From: Mesorhizobium sophorae
GTDB taxonomy: Bacteria; Pseudomonadota; Alphaproteobacteria; Rhizobiales; Rhizobiaceae
DNA: 64,000 nt
Assembly: GCF_002270415.1 (NCBI RefSeq)
Contig: NZ_NNRI01000022.1
Coordinates: 62,001-126,000 of the forward strand
Direction: 5' to 3'
Positions within the stretch are counted from its first letter, which is position 1; the number at the start of each line of letters is the position of its first letter. Shown piece after piece: positions 1 through 8,388 of the stretch. The notes below the pieces were generated by a model. That model did not search any database and was not told the DNA's origin. It saw only the letters and a program-made list of their open reading frames with translations. The translations under genes were made by a program, and so were the position numbers.

Positions 1-1
1 T

Positions 2-100
2 TTCGGTCACTTCGATGATGGCACTCCGTTCGGCAACTTCACCAAGGCCGACAAGAAGGATAGCGTTGGCGGCATCGTCCGTTTCCAGCGCAACTTCTGA
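2..100 (+). CDS. Outer-membrane porin, C-terminal fragment (cut by window edge)
   Basis: The only open frame at the left edge ends FGNFTKADKKDSVGG.. VRFQRNF followed by TGA. A short glycine-rich stretch ending in an aromatic residue after R-F-Q-R-x is the usual last beta-strand of rhizobial general porins (Porin_2 family); the terminal Phe is the outer-membrane assembly signal. Only the last 32 residues lie in the window, so the family call rests on this C-terminus alone. A strong intrinsic terminator follows 25 bases after the stop. A porin upstream of an uptake and catabolic region is common and does not by itself imply a link. Confidence 0.65.
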   Translation, partial: FGHFDDGTPFGNFTKADKKDSVGGIVRFQRNF

Positions 101-124
101 TCGAACCCCAGCCGATCAGAAGGG

Positions 125-160
125 AAAGGCCCGCGACGTCGTCGCGGGCCTTTTTGTTTT
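125..160 (+). terminator. Intrinsic terminator of the porin gene
   Basis: A perfect 13-bp stem (125-137 pairing with 141-153) with a 3-nt loop, rich in G+C at its core, is followed directly by a T-rich run to 160. It lies 25 bases after the porin stop codon and reads on the plus strand. Confidence 0.92.
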
Positions 161-212
161 TGGCGAGAGCTGCCGTACCGACGCGAATGTGCCCTCCCGT
201 AAGAAGCAGCGC

Positions 213-608
213 TCAGCCGGCAGGGAACGGGGCGAAGTGACCCGAGCCACGAAGCCTCGCGAGAAGGATGATGGCCGTTCCGCGGTGCTCACCCCTCGCT
301 TGCTCACTTAGCGGCGACGCATCCCAGGCAGCCAATTCTGCCACCAAAAGGGCTGTGTCTCCGTTGATCGAGGCGCATCTAAGCTGTCCGCTCTTCTCCA
401 TTACGATTATCGCTGTGCCGGTTTCGCCATATCCAATCCCAGCCATCCGCTGAACGCAGATATCGCCGTCGACACGTACGTCGAATAGAACCGATCCTGC
501 TGTTTTCTCCGCAGCGTCAGCCACACGATCACCGAACGGTTGATGCAGGCCCTCGCGATTGCCGAGCGACTGCTCAAACAACGCCAATTCAACATGCTCC
601 GCCACCAT
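213..608 (-). CDS. Hypothetical protein, 131 aa
   Basis: An ATG-initiated frame of 131 codons on the minus strand with a protein-like composition (alternating hydrophobic and charged residues, few runs of Arg/Ser). I recognise no domain. No convincing Shine-Dalgarno sequence precedes the ATG and no neighbour shares its direction closely. It could be a real orphan gene or a chance frame in GC-rich DNA. Confidence 0.35.
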   Translation of the reverse strand: MVAEHVELALFEQSLGNREGLHQPFGDRVADAAEKTAGSVLFDVRVDGDICVQRMAGIGYGETGTAIIVMEKSGQLRCASINGDTALLVAELAAWDASPLSEQARGEHRGTAIILLARLRGSGHFAPFPAG

Positions 609-866
609 GGTACCCAGGGTGCGCGCCGGCTGGCGTAATCCGCAATAGGCCAGGCCTAATTATCCACATCCCAGCCGCCGTCCCGCAGCCGCTGCGACCT
701 CGCAGTTGCGCTCCTGGGCCGGCGCCACCTTCGCCTGTCCGCCTCATGCTAGGCGCCTTATCTTCGCTAAATTAGCCGAAGTTAAATTTAGAGCGTTTCG
801 GCTTGCCGGAAATTATGTCTCCGTGGATAAACCAACATGGCTTTTTGGGTGCTGCAAGGAAGACTA

Positions 867-1055
867 ATGCGTGGTCGTGGATTGATTAGAGCGTTGCGCC
901 AGGACGACGCTCGACAGGTGCGCGCGCGCATTGCCGAACTGGAGCTCGACCTCATAACGACCGCACCTTTGGGACGCCATCGACGTTTCGAAGCCGGACA
1001 TGAACTTCGCAGGGCGAAGCTTCGCCTGGAGAAGCTCGAGGAATGCATCGGCTAA
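867..1055 (+). CDS. Possible small helical protein, 62 aa
   Basis: A short plus-strand frame from ATG 867 (an in-frame ATG also occurs at 837). The second half is strongly amphipathic and charged (many Arg, Glu, Leu), compatible with one or two helices. No homology is recognised and a minus-strand frame overlaps almost completely, so this is a weak call. Confidence 0.25.
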   Translation: MRGRGLIRALRQDDARQVRARIAELELDLITTAPLGRHRRFEAGHELRRAKLRLEKLEECIG

Positions 1056-1471
1056 CTACCGGAGAGCTCTGGACGTTAGTAGTAGCCTCGCCGCTTCCAT
1101 CCTTGTCGCGCGGCGAAGCCGGCAGCATGGGTTCCCCCTTTCATTCACCGATCCTGACAGTCTTGCTTTACCCGTTCTGTTTGTCAGCGCCTTTTTCTCG
1201 AGCGCGCCGGCCGCGCATTTGGTCCATCATATGATAGCGGCAACGAACTCGTGCCGGTTTTATGGGATTTCAGCGACTAATTGGAAAAGCTGCTCCAACT
1301 GGCGAGTCGGGTTCGATGTCCCGACCGATCGAGCCGCCCCAACTTCTTGATTGGGTTTCGTGAGCTTCCACCAGGAGTGCGGTAACCGCTATTCTCTTCG
1401 AGGCCTAGGTCGTGCCTACAACAAGACCCTGACGGTGCCGACAGTCAGAGGCTGCAGATGTTCAGATGTTC
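1056..1471. other. Intergenic stretch without recognisable gene
   Basis: Only short overlapping frames rich in Ser/Arg occur here, with no start context. Nothing functional is seen between the small frame on the left and the end of the ATP-grasp gene on the right. Confidence 0.5.
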
Positions 1472-2698
1472 TTATTCGACGAAGTTGGGGAATCGTGTGA
1501 TCGACCAATCGATTAGGTCGACCGCTCGCTGAAGTATCGCCTCGGTTTGAGCAAGTCTGTGTGACGCGGCGATGACATGTGCGATCGTGTCTCGATAATC
1601 GCCTTTCCTGATGATCGGGGTCTTGGGTTTAACATACAATTTGACCTCGGCGACACCTGCTATGGCCGCCGCCCGACTGTGGCCATCGATCCAATCGAGG
1701 ATGCCATCGCGATCGGGAACTAGGAACCGGACGGCCGCAGTCTGCGACTGCCTTTTGCGCAGATTCCATTCGTCGCCGATGACAAGCTTGATGTGCTCGG
1801 CGACGAGATCGACACCGTAAGCCAACTGGACCAGTTGAGGATCCGGCGAGCCAGCAAGACGCGGATTGACCTCAATGACGACCGGGCCACGTTTCGTCCA
1901 CCGGAGTTCAATGTTTGTTGGCCCCCAGCCAAGGTCGAGAGCTCGCAGACAACTCAGAGAAATATCGGCGATATGCTCATGCCTGTCATCAGTCAGCAAG
2001 GCCGGAAAGGCGAACTCACGATAGACGAAATGCGGTGGCGGGCCGAACTCAGCGGCCGTAATTCCAATGACCTTATTTCCCATTATCTGAGCAGTATATT
2101 GGGGGCCTTGCACGAATTCTTCGACCAGCATCCTCGGTGAGGACCACCATATATGTTTGCCGCCCAATAGATAGGTCGTATGTTCGGCCAACTCATCGTC
2201 GTCGCGGCACAATCGAACACCAATGCTGCAGGTGCCGACGGCTGGCTTAAGAATCACCGGCAGGCCGATCTCCATGGCAGCGCTTTCTACGTCCGCCGCA
2301 TTCGCTGCCAAACGATAAGCAGGCACTGAAACGCCGGCCTGCGCGAGGAGCTGACGTTGAGCGAATTTGTCGCAGCATTGTTCAATAGATGCGGGATTCG
2401 GTCCAGGAAGATCGAAATACCTGCAAAGCTTGCCAACTGTCGCGTACAAGGACTCCTCGGCGCTCGTAATGCCGGCAATGTCATAAGTCGTACCTAGCCG
2501 GGAACATTCGCCGATCAGCGCAGCGAGATCTTTTGTATCGATGCGGATTGCCTCAATCCCTTCCGTCGCAAGATCGCACTGAATTGGATCAGCCGATACG
2601 ACAATTGGATGGACGCCAAGACGCTGGGCCGCTTGGATGTATAGCCGCGCGGTATCCATCGAATAGCCTTCAACCAGAATAAGTACTCTTCTTGCCAT
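1472..2698 (-). CDS. ATP-grasp carboxylate-amine ligase family protein
   Basis: A 408-residue protein with an N-terminal Rossmann-like pre-ATP-grasp segment (VLILVEGYS, then VVSADP), a lid and P-loop-like region around GLPVILKPAVGTCSIGV, the conserved MLVEEFVQGPQY segment, and the metal-binding end with ..VIEVNPRLAGSP. These are the marks of ATP-grasp ligases that join a carboxylate to an amine through an acyl phosphate (carnosine-synthase and amino-acid-ligase type). The natural substrates cannot be told from sequence. The frame extends upstream to a TTG at 2791 through a tandem repeat; the ATG at 2698 is preferred because the fold starts there, although its Shine-Dalgarno is weak. It is transcribed in the same direction as the regulator upstream. 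Confidence 0.8.
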   Translation of the reverse strand: MARRVLILVEGYSMDTARLYIQAAQRLGVHPIVVSADPIQCDLATEGIEAIRIDTKDLAALIGECSRLGTTYDIAGITSAEESLYATVGKLCRYFDLPGPNPASIEQCCDKFAQRQLLAQAGVSVPAYRLAANAADVESAAMEIGLPVILKPAVGTCSIGVRLCRDDDELAEHTTYLLGGKHIWWSSPRMLVEEFVQGPQYTAQIMGNKVIGITAAEFGPPPHFVYREFAFPALLTDDRHEHIADISLSCLRALDLGWGPTNIELRWTKRGPVVIEVNPRLAGSPDPQLVQLAYGVDLVAEHIKLVIGDEWNLRKRQSQTAAVRFLVPDRDGILDWIDGHSRAAAIAGVAEVKLYVKPKTPIIRKGDYRDTIAHVIAASHRLAQTEAILQRAVDLIDWSITRFPNFVE

Positions 2699-2756
2699 TG
2701 GTAAACCCGATGCTGTGATGTGCGGCGGTCCGAGCGTAACTGGCATCAGTTCTTGA

Positions 2757-2804
2757 CCAATGTCTAACCTCAGCTGTCTAACCTCAGCCAATGTCTAACC
2801 TCAG
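2757..2804. repeat. Triple direct repeat in the leader of the ATP-grasp gene
   Basis: TGTCTAACCTCAG occurs three times at 2761-2773, 2775-2787 and 2792-2804. The outer two copies share four more bases (CCAA) on the left. The array sits 60-105 bases upstream of the chosen ATG and inside the apparent 5' leader. It could be a multiple regulator-binding site or a slipped-strand duplication. Confidence 0.85.
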
Positions 2805-3116
2805 ACCTCGCGGCGAACATAACATCGTCAGCGATTTTCGGTTGTTAAGGTTCTGTAAATTAATTTGAAGTTTTTGTCGCAACTTAGAATAGGGACGATT
2901 GGGGAGTTGCTCGTCAGCTAGCCAAACATGCGCATATCGGAGCGATCCAATGATCCAGTCGGGCAGCGTCGACTTGACGCAACCACACGAGTTAAGCTCC
3001 CACCGCCTGATGAATATGGCCGATGGGACTTGGCTGGATGGGAGGCTTTCGACGGCCGGAGTTCCATCGACGATTGCCATTGCTATTCACCCAACGCGGC
3101 GCTGCGTTTGAATCGC
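2805..3116. other. AT-richer intergenic region upstream of the ATP-grasp gene
   Basis: No gene is supported. An AT-rich segment at about 2835-2885 is the likeliest place for a minus-strand promoter, but no convincing -35/-10 pair was found. The plus-strand frame 2928-3203 runs antisense into the end of the regulator gene and is taken as a shadow. Confidence 0.4.
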
Positions 3117-4175
3117 CTATCTCTGCACAACGGTGCTTACCCACTGGCGGGTATGACTAGGAAGCATGCTGAAATGATCTTTGAAGACTTTCGAAAAATG
3201 TGAAGAGGAAACATATCCGCAGGCCATGGCCACTTCAATGACCGACATGTCTGTCACCTCAAGAAGCTGTCGCGCCTTTTTTAACGTAATCTGAGAGTAA
3301 TAATTTCCCGGCGTAGTCTTTAGATGCTTTACGAATATTCTCTCGATTTGGCGACGCGACAAATCCACTGTCCGTGCTATTTTCTCGAGTGGCAACGGTT
3401 CCTCGACATGCTTCTCCATCAGCTTGATGACACGAATGATCTTTTCGACGGTACCGTTATATCCAAGTCCAAGCGGCGCAGATTGACAATGCGTACCTAT
3501 ACGCACTCTGTCTGCGGTCAATTGAGCACAAATCCAACGCGCTAGATCCTCGCCCCTTTTAAGATGAATTATCTCAGCTGCGAGATCGAACGCTGCGAAC
3601 CCTCCGGCGCAAGTCGTAACGGAGCCATCCTGGACAAAGAGACAATCTTCGGCGACTAAATCTGGGAACTTTTCGGCAAAAGCCGATAATTTCGACCAGT
3701 GAATTGTACATCGCATGCCGCTACGCAAGATTGCTGCGTCAGCCAACAACCAGGCTGCGGTTCCGATCGCACAAATTGGCAATTTACGATGAATTTTCAC
3801 TCGCAGAAGAGCTGTGAGAAGGGGTGACTTTTGCTCTTCGATGCGTTCTCCACCTATAATTACAAAGGGTGAATCGTCATGATCGTCTTTGTAGGAATTG
3901 ATGTCGATGTCGGTTGTGATTGCGATGCCGCTTGAGCTCACCACCGGATTTCTGTCTGTCCCGACAACTCGCCAATCAAAGAGCTTCTCGCCAGCGCTGC
4001 AATTGGCCTGATAAAGAGGCTCTACAAACGAGGAGAAACTAAGCTGCGAGAACCCTGGTAGAACAAGGATGCTGAACCTCAGCGTGCTGTGGAACGAGGC
4101 CTTTTCTTCCGACGAGCCTTCATTGAAATCGCAACGCCGAACGGACGAGTCCGCATTCACGGTTTCAGCCATCAT
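3117..4175 (-). CDS. GlxA/GbdR-type AraC family transcriptional regulator (copy 1)
   Basis: A 352-residue regulator with an N-terminal class I glutamine-amidotransferase-like (DJ-1/PfpI) domain (about 30-220, starting FSILVLPGFSQLS and containing TCAGGFAAFDLA) and a C-terminal AraC-type double helix-turn-helix (about 240-345, with DLSRRQIERIF and VAMACGYVSSSHFSK). Family members such as GbdR, CdhR and ArgR sense betaines, carnitine or amino acids and activate catabolic operons. The ATG at 4175 is preferred to the upstream TTG because GGGAG lies six bases before it. By eye about four fifths of its residues are identical to those of the regulator at 15015-16088. It lies downstream of, and in the same direction as, the kamA operon. 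Confidence 0.9.
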   Translation of the reverse strand: MMAETVNADSSVRRCDFNEGSSEEKASFHSTLRFSILVLPGFSQLSFSSFVEPLYQANCSAGEKLFDWRVVGTDRNPVVSSSGIAITTDIDINSYKDDHDDSPFVIIGGERIEEQKSPLLTALLRVKIHRKLPICAIGTAAWLLADAAILRSGMRCTIHWSKLSAFAEKFPDLVAEDCLFVQDGSVTTCAGGFAAFDLAAEIIHLKRGEDLARWICAQLTADRVRIGTHCQSAPLGLGYNGTVEKIIRVIKLMEKHVEEPLPLEKIARTVDLSRRQIERIFVKHLKTTPGNYYSQITLKKARQLLEVTDMSVIEVAMACGYVSSSHFSKVFKDHFSMLPSHTRQWVSTVVQR

Positions 4176-4334
4176 CAACAGCTCCCGACCGGCCGCTTCT
4201 TTCCCGCTCCTGTGCTTTCACGCCAAGCCCGATTGGTTGCGCTGTCTCTTCGAGGCGGTCAGCGAATTTCGCTTTCCCGCGCCACGTCGCCAATACCGCG
4301 TCCCGCGTCGGCCCCCGTGCAGGTCCTCGTCACG

Positions 4335-4454
4335 TGCCGCCGCGTGCGGGATGAGATGCGTGAAGCCCTCGAACGCCACGCTGTCGCAATCAAAGAGGTT
4401 CTCCGCAAGGGCTTCGGCCATGGAACAGAACTTTACCACGGTTGTGGGCTCCAC
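4335..4454 (-). pseudogene. CoA-transferase alpha-subunit N-terminal remnant
   Basis: The minus-strand frame reads MAEALAEN.. SVAFEGFTHLIPHAAA. This is the start of family I CoA-transferase alpha subunits (glutaconate/acetoacetate type), where the segment EGFTHLIP is highly characteristic. After HAA the resemblance stops: the frame continues with Arg/Gly-rich sequence and ends, so only about 40 residues survive. It lies 44 bases after the aminotransferase and in the same direction, as if the kamA operon once continued into a CoA-transferase that was deleted when the regulator gene arrived. Confidence 0.55.
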
Positions 4455-4498
4455 GTTAACTTGCTGGCTGCGCGCCGTAGGCGGTTGCGAGGCGATGG

Positions 4499-5827
4499 CT
4501 ACAGGTAAGGCTTGATCTTGCGAAGGGCTCCGAGAACCACAGCCGCCATGTTATCGATATCCTGCTCCGACATGGCCGTAGACAGGAAACCGGTGCCCGT
4601 TTCCACCATGAGGAGGCCGCCATCGAAAAGATACCCGACGAATGCCGAAAGAAGTGCGGCTTTCTCCGGCGAGAGATAAGCCTGCCGGTAGTTCTCAGGC
4701 GCACCCGCGGACAGGTGGATGCGAAACATCGACCCTCGGCCGGTAACGCAAACAGGCACGTCCGCAATCTTGATTGCCTCGCCAATTGAGCCTTGCGCAC
4801 GGTCGCCAAGCGCATTGAGCCTGTCAACAGCCTCCCGATCGTACAACTGCATCGCCGTATGGCCGGCGATCATCGTGATTGGGTTTGCCGAGAACGTGCC
4901 AGAAAGCGGAAACAGCGCCGGCCCATTTAGGGGGTTCAGCACGTCCATCACGTCGGCGCTGCCGGCAATGGCCCCGACGGGAAAGCCGCCCCCTATCATC
5001 TTGCCCAATGCAGTGATGTCCGGTTGGACATCATACCATTGTTGGGCTCCTCCAAATTTTGACCGGAACGTGATCACTTCGTCGAAGATCAGGAGCGCCC
5101 CGTTCTGCTTGGTCCAGCGTCTCAGCGATTGAACGAAATCTTCGGCCGCAGGAATCACGCCTATACGATGAGGAAGCAGATCGATAAGCACGCACGCCAA
5201 CTGGTCGCGGTGTTCGTCGAGTATCTTGAGCGCCCGTTGCACGTCATTGAACGGGATCACAACGACATCGTCGAGCACGCGCTGAGGCGTTCCGCGCGAT
5301 ACAGCAACGCTGGACGGGTGCTCGGGCTGTCCCCAATTGTCCGGCTTGGCCGTCTGGCTTGCCTCGGCGTAGTCGTAAAGGCCGTGATAGGCCCCTTCGA
5401 CCTTTGCGATCTTCGGCCGCCTGGTGAATGCCCGGGCAGCCTTGAGGCTCGCCATGACCGCCTCTGTTCCCGAGTTGACGAAGCGGATTCGCTCAAAGGC
5501 AGGATTACGGCTGCGAATATACTCGGCATAATCGATCTCGACTTCGGTGCCGAGCGTAAACGCGGTCCCTTTCTGCAGCTGTTCGCTGACAGCAGCAACG
5601 ATCGCCGGATGTGCATGCCCGTGAATCAGGGAGGCGATATTATTCGCAAAGTCGATGCGACGGACGCCCTCCACATCATAGACGTAGCACCCTTGCCCCC
5701 TCTCGGCGTAGATCGGATGCGGCTTGCGCAAAATCGTGTTTCGGCTGCATCCGCCCGGCAAAATGGACTTGGCGCGCTCGAACAGGGCTGCGCTTTTCGA
5801 AATATCCGTATGCAAATTCGCGTCCAC
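4499..5827 (-). CDS. Class III PLP-dependent aminotransferase (glutamate-1-semialdehyde aminomutase-like)
   Basis: A 442-residue fold-type I PLP enzyme. Visible landmarks are NSGTEAVMASLKAAR (cofactor phosphate site, about 118-132), GAYHG (145-149), IFDEV with Asp249 against the pyridine nitrogen, and ALGKMIGGGFPVG with Lys276 as the Schiff-base lysine. The overall pattern is closest to the HemL-like branch of class III enzymes, which includes aminomutases and omega-amino-acid transaminases. It starts with GTG, with GGGAG upstream. It is the third gene of the kamA-ferredoxin-aminotransferase operon (20 bases after the ferredoxin), so a beta-amino acid or diamine from the KamA-like enzyme is a reasonable guess for its substrate. 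Transamination of 2-aminoadipate in the same block is the alternative. Confidence 0.88.
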   Translation of the reverse strand: MDANLHTDISKSAALFERAKSILPGGCSRNTILRKPHPIYAERGQGCYVYDVEGVRRIDFANNIASLIHGHAHPAIVAAVSEQLQKGTAFTLGTEVEIDYAEYIRSRNPAFERIRFVNSGTEAVMASLKAARAFTRRPKIAKVEGAYHGLYDYAEASQTAKPDNWGQPEHPSSVAVSRGTPQRVLDDVVVIPFNDVQRALKILDEHRDQLACVLIDLLPHRIGVIPAAEDFVQSLRRWTKQNGALLIFDEVITFRSKFGGAQQWYDVQPDITALGKMIGGGFPVGAIAGSADVMDVLNPLNGPALFPLSGTFSANPITMIAGHTAMQLYDREAVDRLNALGDRAQGSIGEAIKIADVPVCVTGRGSMFRIHLSAGAPENYRQAYLSPEKAALLSAFVGYLFDGGLLMVETGTGFLSTAMSEQDIDNMAAVVLGALRKIKPYL

Positions 5828-5847
5828 AAGGCATCTCCCGATAGCAG

Positions 5848-6171
5848 CTAGCGTTCCAAATGGCTGAACTTGCCTTGCACCCCATCCCAGGCGGCCGCGT
5901 CAGGAAGTGGTTCCTTGGAATCAGTTATGTTGGGCCACAATCGCGAAAGCTCTTCGTTGAGCTCCAGAAAGTGCTTCATATCCGCCGGCAGGTCCGTATC
6001 TCGGTAGATCGCCTTTGCCGGACAAACTGGCGTACAGGCATCGCAATCAATGCATTCGTCGGGGTGAATAACGAGAAAGTTCGGCCCCTCGTAAAAGCAA
6101 TCGACCGGGCACACATCGACGCAATCGGTAAATTTGCACTTGATACAGTTCTCGGTGACGACATAGGTCAT
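5848..6171 (-). CDS. fdxA: 7Fe ferredoxin (3Fe-4S/4Fe-4S)
   Basis: A 107-residue ferredoxin. The cysteine pattern is CIKCKFTDCVDVCPVDCF followed by CIDCDACTPVCPAKAI, and the C-terminal tail is acidic, typical of the FdxA type found in Azotobacter and rhizobia. The start is the ATG at 6171, which gives MTYVVTENC, the standard N-terminus; the longer frame is not family-like. It lies 46 bases downstream of the KamA-family gene and 20 bases before the aminotransferase, so it is the likely one-electron donor for the radical SAM cluster. That role is inferred from position only. Confidence 0.93.
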   Translation of the reverse strand: MTYVVTENCIKCKFTDCVDVCPVDCFYEGPNFLVIHPDECIDCDACTPVCPAKAIYRDTDLPADMKHFLELNEELSRLWPNITDSKEPLPDAAAWDGVQGKFSHLER

Positions 6172-6217
6172 GTCTGGTCCCCATCCGTTGAAAATACCGG
6201 ATATCTTTTCCGCGCAG

Positions 6218-7648
6218 CTACTCCGCCGCCTGCAGGAATGCGGGGTTGATCCCATACATGGAATAGAGGCCAGCCTCGTCGAAGATGACGCGATCATCAT
6301 AGCCGCTGAACCAGATAGCGTCAGGGTTTCGGCCGACGATGGTCACCTTGCATCGGTCGCTTGCGCCAGCGGCTGAACGCAACAGCTTGAAGATCACGAC
6401 GCCATTTTCACCCCCAGGCACGCCCGGTACAGGTTCGTTGGTGACCGCCGCGACTTCGGTCTTGCCCTTGTAGTGTGTGATCGAAAGCCGCGCATGGGCC
6501 TCGACGCCCGACAGGCCCTTTTGCGACTCGTTCAGGATCTGCCATGCACGCTCGATCGGGACATTGAACGCCTTGTGCCCGACTATGTCGCGACCACAGA
6601 AGAAATAGTGGTTGTTGATGCCGTTTCGTAGCATCTCGCGCTGCATGATCCGCAGCGCTTCGGCATCGTCGTTGATATCGCGAATGATCGGAGACTGATT
6701 GTGGATCGTAATCCACTCACGCCGAGCAAGTTCCTTGACCGCAACCCGCGTTTCGGGAATCCATTGCAGCCCGCCGCCCTGATTGTCGACATAGCCGCCA
6801 TCGGGTGTCTTGCGGAGAAATTCGTCGGGATGGTTGAAGTGCACCATCATCCGCAGGCTGACCTCCGGATAGACCTCGTGGAATGCGTCGAGCATGGCAA
6901 AGAAAGTCTGGTCGAACCGCTGAGGATGAAACGCCAGCTCCTTGGTCCCGATGCGGATGTTCTCGACCCCGGCTTCCGCGAGCCCTGCCAGCCAGGCAGC
7001 GATGTTCTTGTTCCCCAGGACCATGGGATCGCCGCCTGACATCAGAATCTCGCGAAGCTTCTCACGCCCGGTTTCTGGATGGCGACCGCCATTCGCGGCC
7101 ACCGCCCTGTTGTGCTCGCCAATGTATTCGACAATCTCCCCGAGCTGCGCCAAGCCTTTAGGAGCAACTGTCCCGTCCTCGCGTGTGATTTCCTTGCGGC
7201 CGATCAGTTCCTCGCGATAGCAGAAGCGACAGTGGGCGGAGCAGGTCGACGCCACATAGAGCAGACCAAGCTCATACTTATGGATCAGCCCTTCGCGCGG
7301 GCTGTAGGTCATTTGCTTGCCCGGATCTTCGGCACCGTCGAGATCGTAGGTTTCTTTCGGACTGGCTTTCACCAGCGTCTGCATGGGTCGACTGTATTGC
7401 GCCTGCTCATAATAGTGCCGAGTGATCTTGATCGGCATCCGCGCCTCCAGATCTCTCGCGGTGCCTTTCAGTTCAAGGATGCGGTCTAGTTCATCTTGTG
7501 AATAAAACCCCCGCATATCTTGGGACACGTCACCGCTGGCGAACTTGGCTATGCCGGTAATGATCTGCCGGTCGTATTTGCCGTTGAGGACTTTGTCCAG
7601 AAACGCCTGCTCACGCTGCGAGGGCATGTATTTTTCGATGATACTCAC
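6218..7648 (-). CDS. kamA: KamA-family radical SAM aminomutase
   Basis: A 476-residue protein of the lysine 2,3-aminomutase family. The radical SAM motif is CSAHCRFCY (Cys126, Cys130, Cys133), followed by the KamA-type SGGDPMVL segment, RIGTKELAFHPQRF and NQSPIIRDIND. These enzymes use SAM, a 4Fe-4S cluster and PLP to shift an amino group between C2 and C3. The GTG at 7648 is chosen because GGAGG lies eight bases upstream; the frame stays open to 7750. The C-terminal third reads FFCGRDIVGHKAF and lacks the CxxxC-type zinc cysteines and the Asp in VVDAPGGGGK that grip the lysine side chain in clostridial KamA, so the substrate may not be lysine. It heads an operon with a ferredoxin and an aminotransferase. 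Confidence 0.87.
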   Translation of the reverse strand: MSIIEKYMPSQREQAFLDKVLNGKYDRQIITGIAKFASGDVSQDMRGFYSQDELDRILELKGTARDLEARMPIKITRHYYEQAQYSRPMQTLVKASPKETYDLDGAEDPGKQMTYSPREGLIHKYELGLLYVASTCSAHCRFCYREELIGRKEITREDGTVAPKGLAQLGEIVEYIGEHNRAVAANGGRHPETGREKLREILMSGGDPMVLGNKNIAAWLAGLAEAGVENIRIGTKELAFHPQRFDQTFFAMLDAFHEVYPEVSLRMMVHFNHPDEFLRKTPDGGYVDNQGGGLQWIPETRVAVKELARREWITIHNQSPIIRDINDDAEALRIMQREMLRNGINNHYFFCGRDIVGHKAFNVPIERAWQILNESQKGLSGVEAHARLSITHYKGKTEVAAVTNEPVPGVPGGENGVVIFKLLRSAAGASDRCKVTIVGRNPDAIWFSGYDDRVIFDEAGLYSMYGINPAFLQAAE

Positions 7649-7684
7649 GGCGCATACCTCCAAGGCTGCAAGTTTAGACCGGTC

Positions 7685-7713
7685 CATACACCGGCGGAGC
7701 CAGTCCAAGTCAA
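7685..7713 (-). promoter_or_regulatory. Candidate sigma70-type promoter of the kamA operon
   Basis: On the minus strand TTGACT (7713-7708) is followed after 17 bases by TGTATG (7690-7685), about 40 bases before the GTG start. The -10 box is a weak match; position and spacing are good. Confidence 0.4.
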
Positions 7714-7732
7714 AGGATTGATTTCTTGGACT
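7702..7732. promoter_or_regulatory. Operator-like inverted repeat upstream of kamA
   Basis: AGTCCAAG (7702-7709) and its exact reverse complement CTTGGACT (7725-7732) are separated by 15 bases. The repeat overlaps the candidate -35 box and lies just upstream of it, as expected for a regulator site. The GlxA-type, LysR or Lrp regulators of this block are all possible binders. Confidence 0.5.
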
Positions 7733-8255
7733 AATTCTCGCCTCCCCCACTCCGACTTACAACCGCATATTCATCACCAGTTTGTGACTCTGGTTCATGA
7801 GCGGGGTGCTCAATTTGCATCAGCCACTCGATAGTCAGCGCCGCGGATTGGCGAGCGTCTAAGAAGAGAGGTGGCGCAGGCGCTGCAGCGCTGCCTGATC
7901 AGGATCGGCATGAACATGCTTAGATTCAATGAGCCAACCGTCCTATCTCGCTGTAGGCGCGTTTTCGAACCCATGTGATATCTCCAGCTACGGCGGAGCC
8001 AGGACTACTGCGCAAGCGCACGCCGGAGCGGCTGCAGCTTACTATCGAGCCTTTTGAGAATCGCGGACTTCGGCGGCTGCAACACGAATGCCGTCTTTGG
8101 AGGGGCGGAGTTTGGTGCGTAGGCAGCAGAAGGATGCTCCTGACAGCAAATCGCTTTCAGGCGTGACACGGGGCACATACCCCCTCGGCGAAGCTACGGA
8201 AAAACGGCAAAGACAACTCCGGATTGGCGTGGGTTCTACCGTCTCCAAAGTGAAA
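7733..8255. other. Intergenic region between kamA and the ALDH gene
   Basis: No coding frame with a start context or recognisable domain is seen. Apart from the operator at its left end and the hairpin at its right end I find nothing here. Confidence 0.45.
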
Positions 8256-8294
8256 GCGCCCTGCCGGTGGGGAGGGAGGACACCGGCAGGGCGC
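8256..8294 (-). terminator. Hairpin downstream of the ALDH gene
   Basis: A 14-bp perfect stem (8256-8269 with 8281-8294) encloses an 11-nt loop, about 95 bases beyond the stop of the minus-strand aldehyde dehydrogenase. No long T-run follows on the minus strand, so this is a probable but not classical terminator. Confidence 0.55.
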
Positions 8295-8388
8295 GCCGCT
8301 CATACGTCGCGACCGTGTGGCGGCATGACATCGGGGCCAAGCAGTGGCTTAGGAAGCCTCTTCGCCATTGCGTGGGCGGCATGCTCAA

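Noticed and set aside
5848..6300. Longer start for the ferredoxin at 6300
   Set aside because: The extension overlaps the end of the KamA-family gene and is unlike ferredoxin N-termini; MTYVV at 6171 is standard.
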